The notes under the pieces were generated by a model. That model did no database searches, was not told the DNA's origin, and saw only the letters and a program-made list of their open reading frames with translations. Position numbers and translations under genes: made by a program. Shown here one piece after another: positions 43,736 to 56,000 of a stretch of 64,000 nt of DNA. Location: the NCBI RefSeq assembly GCF_040412425.1, contig NC_089749.1:10739662-10803661 (forward strand), written 5' to 3'. Each line of letters begins with the position of its first letter. Position 1 is the stretch's first letter. This stretch comes from Macrobrachium rosenbergii (lineage: Eukaryota; Arthropoda; Malacostraca; Decapoda; Palaemonidae).

Positions 43736-43893
43736 TAATACATTGGAAGTTTTATTACACAGCCATTTGGACTTTACAATTATATATAGTAAATTCTTTA
43801 AGCAAGTTCCGTAAATAAATGTCAATATTGTTTCAGTAATATCATTTGAGTTTAGCAAGAGTAAATTGGTCAAATAATCAAGTTACTTGTGAA

Positions 43894-44842
<949 letters not shown>

Positions 44843-44880
44843 TCCTACTAATGCACAGAACAATTTTGTACGTGATAAAG

Positions 44881-44946
<66 letters not shown>
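44881..44946. repeat. (TA)n microsatellite at the left edge of the Penelope-like element
   Basis: About 66 bp of TA. Confidence 0.95.
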
Positions 44947-44954
<8 letters not shown>

Positions 44955-45122
44955 AACTGAATCACGAAAATATGGAACGTGATGAATATATAAATAAAGA
45001 TAAAATCCACGAAGGAAACGGAAACACTGGAGTGCTGCGAGGCCTTTCGACACTAGTCCTTTACTTAGCAGACTGATTGTAAGTTTACATTCAGTGGTGC
45101 TTTTTACCAACAAATATTTGGT

Positions 45123-45773
45123 ATGGCAATGGGCACCCCTTTATCCCCACTCCTCTCAAACTTGTACATGGAATTCTTTGAAAAACGATATATACCTAAT
45201 ATCATTTATACTCCTTTAAAGTGGTATAGGTATGTTGACGATATTTTAGCTGTTTTGCCTGCTGGTATTGATGTAAATGATTTACTCTCTAATTTGAATA
45301 ACCAGGTACCATCCATTAAGTTTACGTTAGAATTAGAAAAAGACAATTGCCTCCCTTTCTTAGATGTTTTAATACACAGAGAACCATTTCAAGTTAAATT
45401 CAGTATTTATAGGAAACCAACCAACAACTTAACTTATGTCCATTTTTATTCAGGCCATCACCTCAACATCAAAATATCAATTTTTTCCTCTATGTTTTTA
45501 CGAGCCTTGCGCATTGTCAGTCCCCAGTATTTGGATAAAGAAATTGAATACATAAGAAAAATAGGGACAGATTTATGTTATCCTTCACATATACTAGATA
45601 TTTGTTATAACAAAGCCTACAAAAAGTTTTATAGTGAAAGTAACATGAAGAAAGAAACCCCTAAGAACATTCTTAGCTTGCCTTATTTTAGTGGTTTTGA
45701 AAACATAAAATCATTGTTAAAACCTTTTAATGTAAACCTCGTTTTTTCTTATAATAAAGCAAAAGAATGTTAA
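45123..45773 (+). CDS. Penelope-like reverse transcriptase, C-terminal part
   Basis: The 216-codon frame starts MAMGTPLSPLLSNLYMEFFE, a PLE RT block, and has the catalytic YVDDIL. It then has LPFLDVLIHR, IYRKPTNNLTYVHFYSGHH and a block with FLRALRIVSPQYLDKEI, in the order typical of Penelope-like RTs. The fingers and the first catalytic Asp block are missing on the 5' side, so the enzyme is incomplete. The frame ends with KAKEC just before the endonuclease part, which continues in another phase. Confidence 0.82.
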   Translation: MAMGTPLSPLLSNLYMEFFEKRYIPNIIYTPLKWYRYVDDILAVLPAGIDVNDLLSNLNNQVPSIKFTLELEKDNCLPFLDVLIHREPFQVKFSIYRKPTNNLTYVHFYSGHHLNIKISIFSSMFLRALRIVSPQYLDKEIEYIRKIGTDLCYPSHILDICYNKAYKKFYSESNMKKETPKNILSLPYFSGFENIKSLLKPFNVNLVFSYNKAKEC

Positions 45774-46118
45774 TAAAAAATAGCCCTAAAGAAAACAACA
45801 ACATAATATATAAAATTCCATGTTTGGATTGCCCCTCATTTTATATTGGCCAATCTAGCAAAGATTTGGATGTACGTATTAAGCAACATAAGTATTCAGT
45901 CAAACTGACAAGCATCCAATGCTATATTCATTCATTTAAGTGAAAACTCTCACAGGATAAATTGGACTGAAAGTTCAGTGATTGCCAGATCGAAAGATTT
46001 CTCCCTCAAGAAATCTATTGAGTCCGCTATTATCCAGCTTACTTCCAGTTGTACTTTTAATTCAGCCCTGGTGCATGTATTATTTGGACTCCCTGTATTA
46101 GAAAATGTTCAAGAATGA
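45768..46118 (+). pseudogene. GIY-YIG endonuclease domain of the Penelope-like element, frameshifted
   Basis: The + strand reads IIYKIPCLDCPSFYIGQSSK then LDVRIKQHKYSV (the GIY-YIG core with a CxxC linker). After a frame change near 45,905 it reads FIHLSENSHRINW and SIESAIIQLTSS, ending at a stop at 46,116-46,118. These are the domains of canonical EN+ Penelope-like elements. The frame changes make it non-functional as written. Confidence 0.75.
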
Positions 46119-46585
46119 CCTAAAAGATAAAATCACTGACTTAATTACAGGGTAGCTATTTGATATATATTTTCTGTATATCCGTGTGTTTAATATAATT
46201 TTTTTGTAAAAATGTTCATCTTGCAAAAAGTTATTATTGTTTACCAAAAAAAAAAAGAAAGAATTATTGTGTTGTACTAAAAAAATTTTTGGTGGTCAGT
46301 CGAACCTGTATAATCTTTTTAATTGTCCTGTCCCTGCTCCTGAACGGCTGGATCTTAATCCTTTGTAAAACCTCTTAAGTATTTAACTTGTTTTGGCAGT
46401 GGTATTAATTCTTCAATTGTGTTGGATTCCAGGTACATATGTTTCCTTTATAATCCCCTTCTGTCATTTATATGAGCTTTCTTTGTAAACATACTTTTAT
46501 ATTCCTTCAGTCTGCTAAGTAAAGGACTAGTGTCGAAAGGCCTCTGCAGCACTCCAGTGTTTCCGTTTCCTTCGTGGATTTTATC

Positions 46586-46710
<125 letters not shown>

Positions 46711-47500
46711 GTGATGTCTTTTCTTTATTTATTATTCTTCTTTCGGCTATTCATTGTCAAGTTAAGAAAATTACTTTCTTTAGAGATGTTTATCGTTCTG
46801 GCTATGTAGTGTAGTAGCGTATTTTCCGATACAGGAGACTTGAAGGAGACACAATGTAGTTTTCTTTACTTCATTTACACAATAATAAAGTTACAGCAGT
46901 ATACAAATGCATTGCAGTGCAAAGTTACAGTGAGTGTCAAATATGAGTCTGTCTTCTTCTATCAACCCACAGTTAGTGAGGCTTGCAACCCCACCCTCTG
47001 CTTCTCTGCTACCCCCTCTGCTGTCCTTTCTACTCTCTCTCTTCTTCTCTGCTTCTCAACTGGAACTTGATAAGGAATTTTGGAAGCTTTTGTTCCGCCT
47101 CTCTGTAGGCGGAATCTTGGTTTTGGTCCGGCCTTGTAGATGCTTAGTTGGTTAGGCTCATCTAAAGACTTCTGGAAAAAGCACCGCCTTCAAAAAGGGG
47201 TCGCTTTGATGTCACCGGAACTTATAATTTCGGGAGTCTATTTATCCCACTAAGGTAACCGTGCGTTTTTGTTATGAATTCCTTGTGATTACGAACTCGA
47301 TTATGAGCAGTCATAATGGCTTCGTAACCACTGCATACTCACAACTTTTACTCGAGTTTTGCTTTATGTTCCAAAACATCACTGAACCCAGGCATTTAAA
47401 ACACAACACTTTTTGTTGGCCTCGATACAAGGCGAGTAAGCATTTAGGCCTAGCTTTGTCATGAAATTACAGTCAAAACTCCAAACTTATTCCTTCTCAA
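46711..47500. other. Unassigned intergenic DNA, possible LTR remnant
   Basis: A unique-looking stretch with 'cacaataataaagttac' and a C/T-rich part at 46,985-47,060. No protein domain is recognised. Confidence 0.2.
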
Positions 47501-47504
47501 ACTC

Positions 47505-47563
<59 letters not shown>

Positions 47564-47735
47564 CGTTTCTTAAAATCGTTTCTTAAAATCCCTCTCTATC
47601 TATCAATGTCTATCACTGAAAGGTTTCTCTCTCTTTGTCCCTTCATTCAGAATTTCTAGTTATGTCCTTACATTACACACATACATACATACAAACATAC
47701 AAACATACATACATACACACATATGTACGTATGTA
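47505..47735. repeat. (CT)n and (CATA)n microsatellites
   Basis: (CT)n at about 47,510-47,558 and (ACAT)n-type repeats at 47,676-47,735. Confidence 0.9.
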
Positions 47736-47949
47736 TGTGTCGTGCCCGACAAATTTTTATTCCCTTCTTACCTGCAAGATTCTTCTAAGTGCCGAAACAG
47801 CCGTCCACCGCGCCTCTCTCATCGTCTGCCGCTACCGAGTCTGCTATTTCGAAGGGAAATTATCTTTAAGTAATGTTATCTCTCAGAAAGGCGTAATAGA
47901 GACGAAACAGTAGTTTCTTTGCTTTAATGATGAAAGTTAACTGATTGAC

Positions 47950-49180
47950 TTTCCCGAACCAATTACTGTATATTGGTGACACGGAATCTAGGTGTAGATG
48001 ACTCCTACTTATAAGCATTTATGCTTAATTAGTCTACATGACATTACCTACTATCTCTTAAGTAGTCTAGGTGATGTTTATTTCAAGTCATCTAAACTAC
48101 TAGAATTTTTTGTAAGCAGATGTGACCCAGATCCCGTGTCACCAATATACAGTAATTGGTTCTGGAAAGTCAATCAGAGCTCTTTGCCAATGATGATGTA
48201 GATAAAGATTTATTAGTTCTGAGTAGCTGTAAAAGTGATCCGTTCATGTTCCTTATCAGGTTTCAGATAGTGTCCTTGATTGGAAAAATAATTAAACATA
48301 AAAATGAAACCCCTCAGTTGCCAAGCAAAAACATTACAGTGCTTATCGCTTGGCGTCTCTTAGTTTTCTTGTACTACATACGAGTCTATCAGTCGAGAAA
48401 CATGCCAAGCGCCATCCTGGGCCAAAGTATTTTTTAATCTAATTTATTATATTTCAAAAATGGCACTTGGCATGTTTCTCGACTGGAAAGCTCATATGTT
48501 CCATTCTCCATGCTCAGTAAATTGTTCTAATGCCGTTTTTGGTATGTAGTTGGCACCTTATTATTATGCAATCCCAGAAAGAGAGTTCTCGTTTTTGGCC
48601 ACATCTGAGCTCTAAGTAGGCTCCCTCCTCTTATCGTTTACTCTATTATAACGTAATTGTATAAATCTCACTGCGCATTGTTCAGTGTTTGTTCCTTTGC
48701 CCTCTGCTTCCATGTTTTTGAATGCTTTCCCTGCTTCAGTAATTTCTGGCTTTCATGAGCTGGAACATTCATACTGATAGAAATAATGCTAGATGATTCA
48801 CAGTCGCAGAGTCAGTCCTTTGAGGTTAAACTCCCTCCAGGCTACATAAGTTCCTCCGCCTACCTGTCCCTTCGGCCTCAAAAATTAATAAGGAATGTCG
48901 AATTTTCAAGTAACTGATAACTTCATTACCTGGTGTCTTTCACAGTAAAGATATAACCTGCTACAGCTCTGGTAAACGAACTGTGTGAGTCAGACTTGAT
49001 ATTCTCAAACACCGTTAAGATCAGGTGTTACTTGAAGGGCATTTTAGAGGGCATCGCTAACGAAGACCGTTTCCTAAGAATCCTCCAGACCTCAGGTGGC
49101 TTCTCGGTCATAATCTGAACTGAATCGGGTTGATCTCCCCAGAAACAATTATGAACAGGTGTAGCGAATAGGACGGCTAG
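47950..49180. repeat. Pre-gene flank of gene C, shared with 23,720-24,860
   Basis: Collinear with the flank of gene B, including 'acctggtgtctttcacagta' and 'gggcatcgctaacga'. No gene is seen apart from the hairpin at 48,390-48,485. Confidence 0.6.
48390..48485. repeat. 26-bp inverted repeat with one mismatch
   Basis: Arms 48,390-48,415 and 48,460-48,485 (core 'gagaaacatgccaag') pair at 25 of 26 positions around a 44-base AT-rich spacer. The matching place before gene B (24,130-24,190) has no such structure. Confidence 0.75.
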
Positions 49181-49479
49181 GATGATATCAGGTGGCTTTT
49201 CGTTGATTAAACTTTTCACTTGCTTTTGCATGGTTATGCTTTTCTTCATGTTAATGTGTTGTGTACAGTAACAAGCGATCTGAGTTCATAGACATTAATA
49301 TCCAGATACCTATATATGCATGTATCATTAAGAAACAGTGATAATAATAACAATAGCAGGTGAGGAGATGATGAGGCTAAAGTGGGGAAAACGACACAAA
49401 GAGGACGAATGATGGCGGTTGATTGAAAATGCATGGAAGAATCTGGAATAGTAGAAAACTGTTGCAATTACTTAACAAC

Positions 49480-50210
49480 AGAGAGAAAAGCTGAATAATC
49501 AGAAAACCTGAGAACCAGAAATGGATATAAATAAATTACATAGGCTTTTCTGATGGCTTAAAATAAGCAGGAGTGAATTTGCTCCTTACTTAAACATTTG
49601 GAAGTCAGACGACTCCACAACTGCACTAGGCAAACTATTCCACATTTTAGTAGTAGCCAAAATAAATCTAGCAAACTGAGCAGTAGTCAACCTGATACTA
49701 GAAAACAACACAGTATTTGCATCAGCAGCCTGCCTGTTGCGAACGAAGAAGCTAGGTCCGGTAAAGATTATAGAGGATGTTTGTCACTTTAGTACATTTT
49801 ATTCAGTAAACATAATGAACTCACCTTACATCTCTGCCCTAAGTCAACATTTAAGAGTTGGGAGAATAAGCCTGACATATGACATAACAACCCAAGATTT
49901 TGATGTGAGAGTCAGCACTGGAAAGCCACAATGGAGAGCAGTATTCCAAACGAGGAAGAAAAAAAGAGTTATAACAGAGGTGATGGTTTCATCACCAAAC
50001 ATTCGAAAAAATTTCCAAAAGATACCAACTTTTAGAGAAGCAGAGGAAGGAATATTACGTCGATGCTTCTCAAAAGGTAATTTATTTTCAAAAGTTACAC
50101 CCAAAGTCTAAAGTCACTGACATATAAAACAGTACCACTTAAATGTAAATCAGGAAGCAAAGGCAAAATTGTTCTGGATCGAATAACTATATTCTTTGAG
50201 TTTTAGAATG
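49480..50210 (-). pseudogene. LINE fragment (element R, 3' part)
   Basis: The minus strand reads SKNIVIRSRTILPLLPDL, then GVTFENKLPFEKHRRNI and FRMFGDE, the post-catalytic RT region of a Jockey/CR1-type LINE. It ends in a 3' region to the left. Its 5' part is at 51,179-52,300, so element F inserted into it. This piece is deleted in the duplicon before gene B. Confidence 0.66.
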
Positions 50211-51178
50211 GTTAAGCTTTATACAGACCGCAGTAACTGCAGGCCAATATCTGTTCTCTCTGTGCTCTCCAGAGTTGCTGGAAAACCTATTTTTAAACCA
50301 CTATACGAGAATATGTAATTTAAAACGACTGTTAGCTGATAGCCAATGTGCATATAGAAAATAGTTAGGTATCTGCAATGCTCTTTTAGATTTGACGTGC
50401 CATTTGCAAGAGAACCTTGATAAGGGTCTTGAGTGTAGAGTAATTCAAATAGATTCTAGTGCTGCTCTTGATTTGGTGAATCATGAGGCACTAATTTATA
50501 AACTGAAGAATCTTGTAGTTGGTGTTTATGTTTTAGGATTGTGTTGTAACAGCAGTATAGGTGCCTCGCTGTCAAATTTCTCAGTTCCAGAGGTCTTTTA
50601 TTCCTCACACCATTGGACTTGGAACAGGCTCCCTAAGGATGTTGTGCACTGGAGCCTCAAAAGTTCAGGCGAAGGTGCAATGCATTATTACCCTGAAACA
50701 GTTCTCCCCCATATGGTGTAGTGCCATCAGTGCACCTAACGCGGTCCACTGTAGGCATTACTCAAGGTTCTATGCAGTTTCCACTGGGACCCTAGCTGCA
50801 ACCCCTTTCATTCCTTTTACTGTACCTCCATTCATATTCTCTTTCTTCCATCTTGTTTTCCACCCTCTCCAGACAGTTGTTTTACAGTGCAACTGCCAGG
50901 TTTTCCTCCTGTTGCACCTTTAAAACCTCCTTCACACTCAGTTTTCCTTTCAGTGCTGAATGACCTCGTAGGTCCCAGCGCTTGGCCTTCGACCTTAATC
51001 TTATATTCCAATTCCAATTCCTAAGACCATGCTCCTGGTATTTTAATATTTTAGTTACATTTTATATTTATTTATGAACACCATATCGTCTGGAAGCTTA
51101 AATGTCAATTCAAGGGCCCCTGTGGGCTTGTTCCATATGAATAGGGTTCATCTTTTGAATAATAATAATGATAATGCC
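50211..51178 (+). pseudogene. Jockey-type LINE (element F, right copy), internally deleted
   Basis: It starts at the same point as 24,876 ('gttaagctttatacag'). It carries early RT blocks such as LVNHEALIYKLKNL, then jumps across about 800 bases present in the left copy to the 3' tail with 'aataataatgataat'. A SINE-like repeat (50,716-51,020) sits inside it. Not functional. Confidence 0.7.
50716..51020 (+). mobile_element. ~300-bp SINE-like repeat, copy 5
   Basis: Same element as 808-1110, nested in element F. The left copy of element F lacks it. Confidence 0.7.
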
Positions 51179-52300
51179 TACTCCATTCATGAATATGTGC
51201 CAGATTTCTATTCAAGGAGTCTGCAACCACAGACTTAGGACATGGAGAAGGAACAACAGTTAGAAGAGCAGCGTCATTGGCATATGCAATAAATTTGTTC
51301 TCCAGACCTCGCTCCATGTCACTAGATAGATAATAGTTCCAAGAGCACTATCTTGGTGAACACCTGAAATGACAATACTAAAGGTACTATACTGTCCATC
51401 AACACAGAACCATTTGGGTTCTGCTCATTAAAAAAGTAATTTGAAATATCAATTAAAGATCTATCAGTTAAAAATAATCTTAGCTTGTAGATAAGTGGTT
51501 TATGATTCACAAGGTCAAAGACTGACCTGAAACTTAACCAGACTGCATGCCTCTGCATCCTCATCAAGAGCACTCTGCAAGATGGCGATCATGAAGAGTG
51601 CATCACAGCTACCAAAGCCTTTATGAAACCCAAACTATAATGCTGGTGGCAGGTTTTTATCTTCAGCAAACCTACAAAGTCGCTTGGAGAGCGGCTAGTC
51701 AAAACTAGGATAATTGAATTGGTCTACATTTTGAGGAGCAGCGATGTTTCAATTCCTCAAAAAAAAAAAAAAAAAAAAATGAAACCTTCAAGTCAACTAA
51801 CTTTTCGAAAATAATAGTAATTCTAGGAGCAGTGAAATTAGCAGTATTTTTCTTTAGAAAATATTGTAAATATTCCATCAGGGTCTGTGCCATCGTAACT
51901 GTCATGCCCCAGAAGCAAAGCTTTGACTTTTCAAGATCTGAAGGCCATTAAACACGTGAAAGAGGCAACACCAAGGACTCGTCACATTGTTTGCTAACAG
52001 ACTTGAGCCAAAAGTCCTGCCTTCTGTTCGGGGCATTATACAGCAGTTCTATTAACTCTTACATGAGGAGGCATGCTAGGATCAACTCCAAAGAGTGATG
52101 ACTTAAGGGCAGGCCACCAACTTGTGGTCATCGCCACTGGAGAGCAAGATCTCTCACACCCTAACTCAAAGCTCTCTCAGCTCTCCCATAGACTACCTGA
52201 GTTTGACTTCTAAGCACAGTGAAATTAAGCCACAACACATTCGATCGATTGCTCCTCTATAAATATATATATTTTTTTTATGATAGGCAAGCTTACATGC
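51179..52300 (-). pseudogene. LINE fragment (element R, 5' part, right copy)
   Basis: Homologous to 26,253-27,460. The minus strand reads VFDLVNHKPLIYKLRLFLTD and GLENKFIAYANDAALLTVV, where YAND stands in place of the catalytic YADD. Frames are broken. Confidence 0.68.
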
Positions 52301-52778
52301 AGCATGAAACCAAAGCTTATCTTTAAGACGAAACTGGGGAATTTTAGAAGGAATTCTCCTCTCGACAGGAGTGCTAAGGCGATCATTTAAGCACTCCATA
52401 ACTTACGCATTCTCTCTGTGTGCTTAGAGCCTTGTGATCTTACTGTTCTTGAAGGCCTGAATTACCCAAAGGGACTTCTCAAATAAGTTTTTTCCTACCT
52501 CTGCAGTTCCCCAAGTACGGAATAATAGTTTTTACACAAATAATTTCTATTCAAAAAGCCTAGTTTTTATAATCCGTTTAGTCGTACTTGTGAGATTTAC
52601 GTTCTCAAATATCAAGGTGCTTTATAGTAAGACTTTGGTGAAAAGAAATGGAGTGGATTGGTTCGATCATATTTCTTATAATTCTGCAAAGGAATATATG
52701 AGTTACCTGACCAAGGGAAGTCTGACAAAGTTTGCAAACAAACGAATGGTCACATTCCTCATTCTGTGGTACACAGAA

Positions 52779-52782
<4 letters not shown>

Positions 52783-52830
<48 letters not shown>

Positions 52831-52960
52831 CAACGTAGTCGGTTTCTTAGAATTACACATCCCCAAGCAAAAGAATTCGTAAACGTCAACAGATGTTCCG
52901 CCTCCGCAGGTGTTTTCGTAGCAGGATATAACGAATAAAAAGGGGCCGTTGCTTGTCAGT
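52783..52960 (+). promoter_or_regulatory. Putative core promoter of gene C
   Basis: (CT)n at 52,783-52,827, CCGCCTCCGCAGGTGTTTTC at 52,898-52,917 (with the E-box CAGGTG), TATAAC at 52,927 and the initiator TCAGT at 52,956-52,960. The A of the initiator is 31 bases from the TATA box, the usual arthropod spacing. Genes A and B share the layout. Confidence 0.5.
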
Positions 52961-53059
52961 GGCAGCTCTTAGCTCGAAGCTGAAGTCAACTGAGCCTGGG
53001 GAGAAGTGACACTGTCCAGAAGAAACTACGACTTGGCGAAGACTCTCAGAATAGTCAAC

Positions 53060-56000
53060 ATGGCTTTCTTCAAGCGATACCTACCAGCTCTCTGGATTGG
53101 CTTGTTTCTGATCGTTTCCTCGACCCAAGGTGAAACAGTATATTCACACTAAATATTTTATTAAATAGCTGAGGAAAAGAGCATATGGATAGTAGAGTTG
53201 GCTAGGAGGAAGGCTTCAGAAAGTGGTTCTATATAATTGAATTTTTTATGAAAACGAAACGAGGGCAGCATATAATGTTTCACATCATCTGCCATCCCCA
53301 TTTCTTTTTTTTTTAAAGGTTAGGATAAACAAAAGGGCATTCCAGTATTGTAGGTAGATTAGCAACGAAATTTCATACCCCGTCTTTTCTCGGTATGTCA
53401 GAATTTTAGAGGATCCCCACAATTCAAGAGTGTCAAAATGTCTGTTTGTAGTGTTGCCATTCCTGGGGGTATGCACATGAGGCTTTCTACGTAGATCTGT
53501 TATTATTGCCATGTTTAGAAGTTCACTTTGTAGAAGTAAACTTTAATTGGTCAGATATTATTATTATTTGTAGGGTTGTGAGGGGGCTAGTGCCATCAGC
53601 GCACGTCACGTGGTGCACTGTGGCCATTACTGAAGGGTGTTTGCAACACCCTTTGGTCCCTGGCTGCGCTCACTTTTCAACCTTTTTCTTAACCCCCTCG
53701 GGGAACCCTTTCTTCCATCTTGAAAATGCCAAAGTTCTTGGCTCGACAGCATAAATTTCATAAATCCTGTATTTTTACAGACGCCTAACGCCCCCCCCCC
53801 AAAAAAAAAAGCAAGAGAAAATAAAACATGAACCGATTGTTTTCAAACATTTGGGCAACATACCTTGAGACTCAGTCAGGCAATTTTCATCTATCCAATG
53901 GCTTAGTTACTACAGATACTTTAAGGGCGAACAATTGTATTCTTCGAACATCTTGAATAACTGGTATATAATTGCGAAGGTATATTTTCGTAACTGGTAA
54001 AGGTATAGGACAGCCCCACCTGCGAACACTAGAACCAAAATGAAACGAATAGACATTACATTCGTGTCCACTGAAATTCATAGTGACTTGCGTAGTTTTT
54101 CCTCTTTGGTTTACCTCGACTGCAGTAATACTGTACCTGGGTACCTAGATTTCCATCTATCCAGTAAATTGATGAATATGAATTTGAGCAAAGGAAATTA
54201 TGATAATGGTAGTGACGTACTGGTATTAATAATTACAGTAGAATCCTTTAAGTATGCCTGTCTTCAGTGTTTGATACATTCTTGTTATATCTTAGGAAGA
54301 GTATATTCAACACGAACCCAACAGGTTGTAGTACTGCTTTGAGTTAGATTATCAAAACTGGTGTGTTATCAGCAGGAAAGACACATTTTGCGGGACCTCT
54401 GTAATTGAACACAGTCCAAGATATAAATTCCTGAATGCAATCTTAGATATTTTGACTTTCAACTCATATTTTCGGAGCATTTTGAAAGTTATATCAATGA
54501 ACAAGATTGGTCGAATAATAACACTGTTAATCTTTAGCCTTTTATGCTTATGAAGCAAAGTCAACACATCTGCTTAGAGCAATACAAATTTAAATTTCAT
54601 GGTAACAATTACGCAAAATGGCTTATATCATCATAATTGTGGTGGTAAAACTATGCAATACGTTTTTAGATAGTTATTATTGTATGTACAGCCCCGTAGT
54701 GGGGTAGTGCCGTAGGTACACCACACGCGGTGCACTGTAGGTATTACTTGAGGTTCTTGGCAGCCCAGCTGCAACTCCTTTCATTCCTTTTCCTGTACCT
54801 CGGTTCATATTCTCTTTCTCCCATCTTACTTTCCTCAACCCTCTCCTAATAATTGCTTCATAGTGCAACTGCGAGGTTTTCCTCCTGTTACACCTTTCAA
54901 ACCATTTTACTGTCAGTTTCCGTTTCAGCGCTGAATGGTCTCATAGGTCCCAGCGCTTGGCCTTTGGCCTAATTTCTGTATTCTGTTCTGTATGTACAGA
55001 AACATTCTCTTATTACTTCTGCTAACCAGTGCCATTCTTCTTTCAAATACAGTAAGTGCTCAGGGCTATGGAATACCGCCACCAGTGCCACCACCAGTAC
55101 CACCTGTAACCAGTACAAGTAAGTCGAGTTTGTCACATTTTTAACTTCACAGACATCGAATTACTATATGAAGTATTTGTTATTGTCAAACAGTTCATTT
55201 ATCCCTAATTCTCTTTGTTAAGTTCTCATTTTGGACAGCTTATTTTTGAGGAAATCCTGACAATTTGTCTGCTAGTAAATATTTCCGTCTCAAAAAATGA
55301 AGCCTTGATTGAGGCTTCTTAACAAATGGAAAAAATATGAATCGGCTATTTCAGTTTACCAGTCCGAATTATTAGGTGATGATTTTCGTTTATATGTCTT
55401 ATCATAGCAGGTGGAGTAAAATTTCAAATTACCAGTGTGTCGAAACTACCAATGCTGGATATTTTTGCAGTGATGATACAAAATAAAATAAATAAAAATA
55501 TACATTCTAGTCCAGGACAATTTACAGAGAATTGCTTTTCTGTAATTTTTTTTTTATTTCGACCGGAATTGTAGTTGTATCTTGGTCACCAGATTTCTGT
55601 TCATCTATATATTTATTAATTGTGAATGTTGTAATGTATTTCCCTGTTTCTGTCTCACAGTCATCATTGAATTGCAGTGTAAGAGTTGTATTTATGATTT
55701 CATAGGCAAGATTTTCAGTTTTATATGTTTCCTTCTGTTCAAAAATCAGTGCAGAGAAGAATTCTGGTAAACACGCGACCGTATTATCAAAACTGGCTGT
55801 CTGACTAAAGTTCTCATTAAATCTTTGCATGATTTTTTGTGAGTTGTGAGTGAAGTAGATTTCAGTCTTAGAACAAAGAAGATTAACCGAATTTATACAA
55901 TCTGGGCACGCCATTTTTCAGTAGCTAAGTTAACTTGAGATGAAGATGACAGCAACAGGAAATAAGGCAATGATAATGACAACAAAGATGTTAACCAGTA

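Noticed and set aside
44945..45076. Hammerhead ribozyme in the Penelope-like end
   Set aside because: Penelope-like elements can carry one, but the CTGATGA core and the GAAA block are not present in the required order here.
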